Shown here: piece after piece, positions 33,345-37,608 of the stretch
Layout of the letters: each line of letters starts with the position of its first letter
Position numbering within the stretch: position 1 is the first letter of the stretch
NCBI GenBank assembly: GCA_017473165.1
Contig: JAFUNA010000018.1
Span: 1 to 37,608, forward strand
Reading direction: 5' to 3'
From: Clostridia bacterium
GTDB lineage: Bacteria; Bacillota; Clostridia; Oscillospirales; Acutalibacteraceae
DNA length: 37,608 nt
The notes under the pieces: model-generated
Databases searched by the model: none
Told to the model about the DNA's origin: nothing
Seen by the model: only the letters and a program-made list of their open reading frames with translations
Translations under genes and position numbers: made by a program

Positions 33345-33367
33345 GATATGATAGCGAGGTAGGATTT

Positions 33368-34150
33368 ATGGTTAATTCTCAACCGATGAAAAACAGAATA
33401 CATTTCCTCGACGAGTTAAGAGGCTTTGCCGCTTTCTGCATGGTTTTCTATCATGCGTTTTACTTTCTCGGAACGTTTTTTGAGCATGAATGGGCAGAAA
33501 ACCTTTTTTATTTTTTCTTTCCCGTTCAGCCTTTGTTTGCGGCAATTTTTATTTTTGTTTGCGGCATATCCTGCACGCTTTCGAGAAGCAATGTCAAAAG
33601 AGGATTGATTCTTCTCGGAGTTGCGTTGGGATTTACGCTTGTCACGGCTGTGATTATGCCGAAAATGGGCTTTGTTGAATGCGAAATCTATTTCGGAATT
33701 ATCCACTTTCTTTCGGCATCAATTCTGATTTATTCGCTTTTTTCAAAGAAGCTTCTGAAAATGTCGCCCTTCGTCGGAATTCTTCTTTGCGTTTTTCTTT
33801 ATGCATTTACAAGCGGAATCGGCAGGGGAGAGCTTGCATTCGGTGAGCTTGTAAAATTCAATCTTCCCGTTGAGCTTTATGAAACCGATTTTCTCGTACC
33901 TCTCGGAATTTATTCGCCGTCGTTTTTCTCGGCAGACTATTTTCCGCTTTTCCCCAATATTTTTATCTTTTTCGCAGGTGTATTCTGCGGTAACTACTAT
34001 GCTTATAAGGGCTGTCCCGAGTGGTGTTATCCCAAACGCATTCCGTTTTTCGGATTTCTCGGCAGAAACGCTCTCATAATATATATTGTCCATATGCCCG
34101 CTGTTTTTGCGGTAGCATACGGCATTGACTTTGTTATTAATTTATTTTGA
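33368..34150 (+). CDS. DUF1624/HGSNAT-like membrane acetyltransferase
   Basis: A 260-aa integral membrane protein with about seven helices. The signature RIHFLDELRGFAAFCMVFYHAF (about residues 9-30), with conserved Asp-x-x-Arg-Gly and a membrane histidine, marks the heparan-alpha-glucosaminide N-acetyltransferase-like (DUF1624) family. In related proteins, the family transfers acetyl groups across the membrane onto amino sugars. The C-terminal LGRNALIIYIVHMPAVF is also typical. ATG 33368 follows GAGGTAGGA. It lies 16 bp upstream of the Mrp gene and is probably co-transcribed with it. Substrate is unknown; a cell-surface amino sugar is plausible. Confidence 0.82.
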   Translation: MVNSQPMKNRIHFLDELRGFAAFCMVFYHAFYFLGTFFEHEWAENLFYFFFPVQPLFAAIFIFVCGISCTLSRSNVKRGLILLGVALGFTLVTAVIMPKMGFVECEIYFGIIHFLSASILIYSLFSKKLLKMSPFVGILLCVFLYAFTSGIGRGELAFGELVKFNLPVELYETDFLVPLGIYSPSFFSADYFPLFPNIFIFFAGVFCGNYYAYKGCPEWCYPKRIPFFGFLGRNALIIYIVHMPAVFAVAYGIDFVINLF

Positions 34151-34166
34151 ACAGGAGTAATAAAAC

Positions 34167-34997
34167 ATGAGTGAAGCATGCAGCGGCAATTGCGCAAGCT
34201 GTGCAAGCAATTGCGATTCAAGAAAAGAAGCACAGGATATGAGAATTCCCTGCGGACCTTTCAGCAGCATTAAAAAGGTTATAGGTGTTGTCAGCGGTAA
34301 GGGCGGCGTAGGCAAGTCGCTTGTTACCTCAATGCTGGCAAGTGCAATGCAGGCAAGAGGAAATGCCTGTGCCGTACTTGATGCGGATATAACAGGTCCT
34401 TCAATTCCCAAGTCGTTCGGAATCAAGGAAAGAGCAAAGGCAGACGAAAGCGGTCTTCTTCCCGAGGAAAGCAAGACAGGTATCAAGATTATGTCAATCA
34501 ACCTTCTTCTCGAAAACGAAGAGTCACCCGTAGTCTGGAGAGGTCCTGTTATTTCGGGCGTTATTCAGCAGTTCTGGAAGGACGTTGCATGGGGCGATGT
34601 TGACTATATGTTTGTTGATATGCCTCCCGGAACAGGCGACGTTTCGCTTACCGTATTCCAGAATCTTCCCGTTGACGGCATTATCATCGTAACAACTCCC
34701 CAGGATTTGGTTACAATGATTGTCAAAAAGGCTTTCAACATGGCAAAGCTGATGAACATTCCCGTTCTCGGACTTGTTGAAAACATGAGCTATGTCGTAT
34801 GTCCCGACTGCGGCAAGGAATTCAAGATTTTCGGCGAAAGCAAGATTGACGAAATCGCAGCCGAGCTCGGCGTTCCCGTTCTTGCAAAGCTTCCCATCGA
34901 CCCCACAACAGCATCGCTTGTTGATAAAGGTGCAATCGAGCTTGCAGACGATAAATATGTTGCCGATGCCGTTGACTTTATTTCAAAATTAGATTAA
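34167..34997 (+). CDS. Mrp/NBP35-type P-loop ATPase (iron-sulphur carrier)
   Basis: A 276-aa Mrp/ApbC protein that binds and transfers iron-sulphur clusters in an ATP-dependent way. Walker A is VSGKGGVGKS (residues 42-51, deviant form with two lysines), then DADITGPSIPKSFG, MFVDMPPGTGDVSLTV and the CPDCGKEF CxxC pair that holds the bridging cluster in the dimer. The N-terminal segment CSGNCASCASNC adds a cysteine cluster like that of eukaryotic NBP35. A bacterial Mrp lacking the MIP18/DUF59 domain is usual for Clostridia. It lies 38 bp upstream of serS and is likely co-transcribed with it. Confidence 0.93.
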   Translation: MSEACSGNCASCASNCDSRKEAQDMRIPCGPFSSIKKVIGVVSGKGGVGKSLVTSMLASAMQARGNACAVLDADITGPSIPKSFGIKERAKADESGLLPEESKTGIKIMSINLLLENEESPVVWRGPVISGVIQQFWKDVAWGDVDYMFVDMPPGTGDVSLTVFQNLPVDGIIIVTTPQDLVTMIVKKAFNMAKLMNIPVLGLVENMSYVVCPDCGKEFKIFGESKIDEIAAELGVPVLAKLPIDPTTASLVDKGAIELADDKYVADAVDFISKLD

Positions 34998-35035
34998 AAT
35001 AAAGGTTATACAAAACTTTTCAGGAGTTGAAAAAG

Positions 35036-36325
35036 ATGATTGATATCAAATTTTTAAGAGAAAATCCCGATATCGTAAAAGAGAATATAAAGAAAAAGTT
35101 CCAGGACAGCAAGCTTGCCCTTGTTGACGAGGTTATCGAGCTTGATGCACAGTCAAGAGCAATCAAGTCCGAGGCAGACAGCCTTCGTGCAAACCGCAAC
35201 AAGGTTTCAAAGGAAATCGGTGCACTTATGGCACAGGGCAAAAAGGAAGAAGCAATGGCTGCAAAGTCAAAGGTAACGGAGTTTTCCGAAAGACTTGCAG
35301 AATGCGAAAAACTTGAAGCCGAATATGCCGAAAAGGTAACAAAGATTATGATGATTATTCCCAATATCATCGACCCCAGCGTACCCATCGGCAAGGATGA
35401 CAGCGAAAACGTTGAGGTTACAAAATACGGCGAGCCCATTGTTCCCGAGTTTGAAGTGCCTTATCACACCGACATTATGGAACGCTTCAACGGTATTGAC
35501 CTTGATGCGGCAAGAAACGTTGCAGGCAACGGCTTCTACTATCTCATGGGCGACATAGCACGCCTTCATTCTGCTTGTATTTCCTATGCAAGAGATTTTA
35601 TGATTGAAAGAGGATTTACCTACTGCGTGCCTCCTTTCATGATTCGCAGCAACGTTGTAACAGGCGTTATGAGCTTTGCGGAAATGGACGCAATGATGTA
35701 TAAGATTGAGGGAGAGGACCTTTATCTTATCGGCACAAGCGAACACTCAATGATTGGTAAATATATCGACACAATCGTTCAGGAGGACACACTTCCCCAT
35801 ACCCTCACAAGCTATTCACCCTGCTTCCGCAAGGAAAAGGGTGCACACGGCATTGAGGAGAGAGGTGTTTACAGAATTCACCAGTTTGAAAAGCAGGAAA
35901 TGATTGTTGTTTGTAAACCCGAGGACAGCATGATGTGGTTTGAAAAGCTCTGGCAGAATACCGTTGATCTTTTCCGTTCACTTGACATTCCCGTCAGAAC
36001 TCTTGAATGCTGTTCAGGCGACCTTGCAGACCTTAAGGTTAAATCCTTTGACGTTGAGGCATGGTCACCCAGACAGAAGAAGTATTTTGAAGTCGGTTCA
36101 TGCTCCAATCTCGGCGATGCACAGGCACGCAGACTCAAAATCAGAGTCAACGGCAAGGACGGCAAGAAATATTTTGCACACACCCTCAACAACACCGTTG
36201 TTGCACCTCCCAGAATGCTCATTGCATTCCTTGAGAATAACCTCAACGAGGACGGCAGCGTAAACGTACCCGTTGCACTTCGTCCCTACATGGGCGGCAA
36301 GGAAAAGCTTGTTCCCGTAAAATAA
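35036..36325 (+). CDS. serS: Seryl-tRNA synthetase
   Basis: A 429-aa class II aminoacyl-tRNA synthetase that charges tRNA-Ser. The N-terminal coiled-coil arm (about 15-110) reads MIDIKFLRENPDIVKENIKK and onward. Motif 2 is SPCFRKEKGAHGIEERG, with RIHQFEKQEM next to it. Motif 3 reads HTLNNTVVAPPRMLIAFLEN, a variant of the LNGSGxAxGR form of most bacteria and closer to the LNxTxxAxxR pattern of archaeal/eukaryotic enzymes. Length is normal. ATG 35036 follows AGGAG; a TTG at 35027 is too close to it. Downstream is a terminator. No T-box is present in the short upstream gap. Confidence 0.94.
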   Translation: MIDIKFLRENPDIVKENIKKKFQDSKLALVDEVIELDAQSRAIKSEADSLRANRNKVSKEIGALMAQGKKEEAMAAKSKVTEFSERLAECEKLEAEYAEKVTKIMMIIPNIIDPSVPIGKDDSENVEVTKYGEPIVPEFEVPYHTDIMERFNGIDLDAARNVAGNGFYYLMGDIARLHSACISYARDFMIERGFTYCVPPFMIRSNVVTGVMSFAEMDAMMYKIEGEDLYLIGTSEHSMIGKYIDTIVQEDTLPHTLTSYSPCFRKEKGAHGIEERGVYRIHQFEKQEMIVVCKPEDSMMWFEKLWQNTVDLFRSLDIPVRTLECCSGDLADLKVKSFDVEAWSPRQKKYFEVGSCSNLGDAQARRLKIRVNGKDGKKYFAHTLNNTVVAPPRMLIAFLENNLNEDGSVNVPVALRPYMGGKEKLVPVK

Positions 36326-36331
36326 AAATTT

Positions 36332-36359
36332 ACCCGCTGTGTTATTCACGGCGGGTTTT
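36332..36359 (+). terminator. Terminator after serS
   Basis: ACCCGCTGTG and CACGGCGGGT (one G-T pair) form a 10-bp stem around TTATT, followed by a T-rich stretch. It lies directly against the convergent small membrane protein gene. Confidence 0.75.
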
Positions 36360-36364
36360 GTGTT

Positions 36365-36730
36365 TTAATTCCTCATTATTTTATCGCTCATTTTGATTAT
36401 TTCATCAGCATATTTTTTACGGCGTGAATTAAGGATGCTCTTATATATGGGATAATTTATGCAGACAATAATCAGACCGAAAATTCCGATAACAATGCCC
36501 GAAAACATTGCGTTCTCAATGCCGACCGTTGACCCGATATCTGTCATGACAAGGCTCATGCCTGCACCCATGACGATTGCACCGAGAATCCCGAAAACCC
36601 ATGCAAAAATGTTTGCGGGCTTTTTTACTTTTTTGTCAAGTGCCTTAAGTTCGTCAAGTTGTGTGTTTTCTTTTTCTGTGTACTGTGTGCGGATTTTCTG
36701 AACGAGAAATTCTTTGTCATTTTTGTTCAT
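36365..36730 (-). CDS. Small conserved membrane protein, unknown function
   Basis: A 121-aa protein with a charged N-terminal region (FLVQKIRTQYTEKENTQLDELKAL as a likely helix) and two membrane helices: IFAWVFGILGAIVMGAGMSLV and AMFSGIVIGIFGLIIVCI. They are followed by the conserved NYPIYKSILNSRRKKYADEI tail. I recall close relatives in many gut Clostridia, some carrying the name dihydropteridine reductase, but no such enzyme fold is visible. It is monocistronic, convergent with serS, and its ATG 36730 has a GAGGTAAA-type ribosome binding site. Function unknown. Confidence 0.8.
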   Translation of the reverse strand: MNKNDKEFLVQKIRTQYTEKENTQLDELKALDKKVKKPANIFAWVFGILGAIVMGAGMSLVMTDIGSTVGIENAMFSGIVIGIFGLIIVCINYPIYKSILNSRRKKYADEIIKMSDKIMRN

Positions 36731-37103
36731 GTTTTTTTACCTCTTTCTTTTTTGTTTACAAGCATATTCTAAATCGGAGTTGTTTTAGAGATACTTTGTT
36801 TTTGTTATGGAATTATTAAATGATATTAACTGTTTTTTAAAAGCAAAGGGGCTGTCGATAAACTTGTTTTTTTGCATATAAACTGCAATTTGCTGTTTCG
36901 GCTCCCTCAAGAGGGAGCTGTCACGGAGTGACTGAGGGAGTTTCGGATTTTGTGTGAAACTGTTGATTTATAATGGGTTTCTACTGACAAACCCCTCCGT
37001 CTTTTGCTTTGCAAAATCCACCTCCCCTTAGCCACGGGTGGCTAAGGACAGTTTAGGTGAAATATACGGTGTAGTCAGTTACGGCTACACCGTGTTTTCA
37101 TTT
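36731..37103. other. Intergenic region before the second mobile element
   Basis: A 373-bp gene-free stretch. The left half (36731-36880) is AT-rich and holds the promoter region of the small membrane protein. The right half (36899-37093) holds a compact set of hairpins described as separate features. No coding frame is convincing. Confidence 0.75.
36899..37047. repeat. MITE/REP-like structured repeat
   Basis: GCTCCCTC/GAGGGAGC (36901-36908/36911-36918), GTCAC/GTGAC (36920-36924/36928-36932), and a perfect CCTTAGCCAC/GTGGCTAAGG hairpin (37026-37035/37038-37047) with a CCCCTCCGTC-type segment between. The pattern is like the dispersed GC-rich intergenic repeats common in gut Clostridia genomes. 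Only one copy is in this window, so dispersion is inferred. Confidence 0.5.
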
Positions 37104-37105
37104 TT
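37066..37105 (+). terminator. Terminator-like hairpin at the edge of the second element
   Basis: ACGGTGTAGTC and GGCTACACCGT form an 11-bp stem (one wobble), followed by TTTTCATTTTT on the plus strand. It abuts the recombinase stop codon and could insulate the element boundary. Confidence 0.65.
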
Positions 37106-37608
37106 ACGAAGCCTTTTTGGAACAGGCTTTCATTTCTTCTTTTGCTTTTTCTAACATTTCAGCATCAGGGAACTGCATTATACCAACGCCGACAAAGTGT
37201 ATTTTTATAGGAACACGTTTCTTTCCGTCTTCTCCTCTTACTCTGTCAAATACTTCAATCTTATCAATGAGCTTATTTACAATAGAAGGTGTAAGTTCTT
37301 TCAGGTCAGTACACTGACGGATGTTAGCAAGAAAATTTCTGACATCAATGTTTTCTTGTTGTGCGGTATTGATAAGCTTCTCAGCATCCTCAACCTTTTG
37401 CATTAAATCCTTTTGCTCATTTTCATAATTGGCAAACATACGTTTATAACGGTCATCAGGCAGCTTACCAAGAACATTTTGTTCAAATACCGCCTCAATG
37501 AGTTTATCCAACTCTTTAATGCGTTTCTTGTTTTTCTCAAGCTCATACTTTGCTTCTTTGAGATTGTTTGCGATGCTCAATCTGTGTTCCTTTGCAAACA
37601 AGTAAAGA
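37104..37608 (-). CDS. C-terminal part of a large serine recombinase (partial)
   Basis: At least 168 codons are open to the window edge, and the N-terminal catalytic domain lies outside. The visible sequence is a long coiled coil (YELEKNKKRIKELDKLIE, then NEQKDLMQKVEDAEKLIN), with FEQNVLGKLPDDRYKRMF between. The family-typical LTPSIVNKLIDKIEVFD and KIHFVGVGIMQF follow near the C-terminus. This matches the zinc-ribbon/coiled-coil-distal end of TndX/TnpX-type large serine recombinases, which integrate and excise transposons and ICEs. The gene reads toward the flank, as in Tn5397-like elements, so an element end should lie near 37.0-37.1 kb. It may be intact or a remnant. Confidence 0.85.
   Translation of the reverse strand, partial: LYLFAKEHRLSIANNLKEAKYELEKNKKRIKELDKLIEAVFEQNVLGKLPDDRYKRMFANYENEQKDLMQKVEDAEKLINTAQQENIDVRNFLANIRQCTDLKELTPSIVNKLIDKIEVFDRVRGEDGKKRVPIKIHFVGVGIMQFPDAEMLEKAKEEMKACSKKAS

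Noticed and set aside
33242-33367. Cobalamin or S-adenosylmethionine riboswitch upstream of the methionine operon
   Set aside because: The leader is only about 35 nt and contains no B12 box or S-box-like stems.
34998-35035. T-box leader before serS
   Set aside because: Only 38 bp separate mrp and serS, far too short, and no T-box sequence is present.
1-37608. tRNA, rRNA genes or CRISPR array
   Set aside because: Scanning both strands by eye found no cloverleaf with CCA-type end, no rRNA-like sequence and no regularly spaced direct repeats.

Overview
The window looks like a stretch of a gut-type low- to mid-GC Clostridia chromosome (Oscillospirales/Ruminococcaceae style). The evidence is consensus sigma-A promoters, strong AGGAGG-type ribosome binding sites, split methionine synthase genes and Tn916-like integrative element genes. 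No rRNA, tRNA or CRISPR array was seen. Assignment is by motif reading only; no database search was possible.

Layout. (1) 1-4.6 kb is one end of an integrative, mobilizable element. It holds a MobA/MobL relaxase, an inverted-repeat cluster that is a good oriT candidate, an excisionase, a divergent XRE regulator and a tyrosine integrase. (2) 4.6-5.6 kb holds two AT-rich small genes, a pyrophosphatase-like protein and a GNAT, behind their own consensus promoter. (3) 5.7-8.0 kb holds a membrane-anchored M20 peptidase and a divergent HAD phosphatase. (4) 8.1-11.2 kb holds a GH36 alpha-galactosidase fused to a five-helix membrane domain, and a DUF1349 lectin-fold protein. (5) 11.3-17.4 kb is a leftward operon: GNAT, an unrecognised 403-aa protein, a CMP-Kdo synthetase homologue, two sialidase-type BNR proteins with overlapping genes, and an unrecognised multi-pass membrane protein. 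(6) 17.5-25.9 kb is a divergent rightward cluster: two neutral-ceramidase-like proteins (one without and one with a signal peptide), a GH3 glycosidase, a metallophosphoesterase and a GPH-type sugar symporter. The first and last of these carry apparent frameshifts. (7) 26.0-28.8 kb holds a GH78-like rhamnosidase, and convergent to it a GH43-like protein at the tail of the methionine operon. (8) 27.9-33.2 kb is gtrA-like, metF, a free-standing MetH reactivation domain, metH and GH43, read leftward from one promoter. (9) 33.4-36.3 kb is a DUF1624 acetyltransferase, an Mrp/ApbC ATPase and serS. (10) 36.4-37.6 kb is a small membrane protein, a structured intergenic repeat and the C-terminal part of a large serine recombinase, which marks a second mobile element running off the window.

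How the genes could work together. The 8-29 kb block is rich in glycan-active enzymes (GH36, GH3, GH78, GH43, BNR sialidase-like) next to two ceramidase-like proteins. A coherent but unproven reading is a glycoconjugate or glycolipid utilisation locus, in which secreted or membrane-tethered enzymes trim head groups, a symporter imports sugar and cytoplasmic enzymes finish the job. The two divergent operons at 17.4-17.5 kb share a compact promoter region with an operator-like inverted repeat. The methionine operon and the Mrp/serS genes look like housekeeping chromosome.
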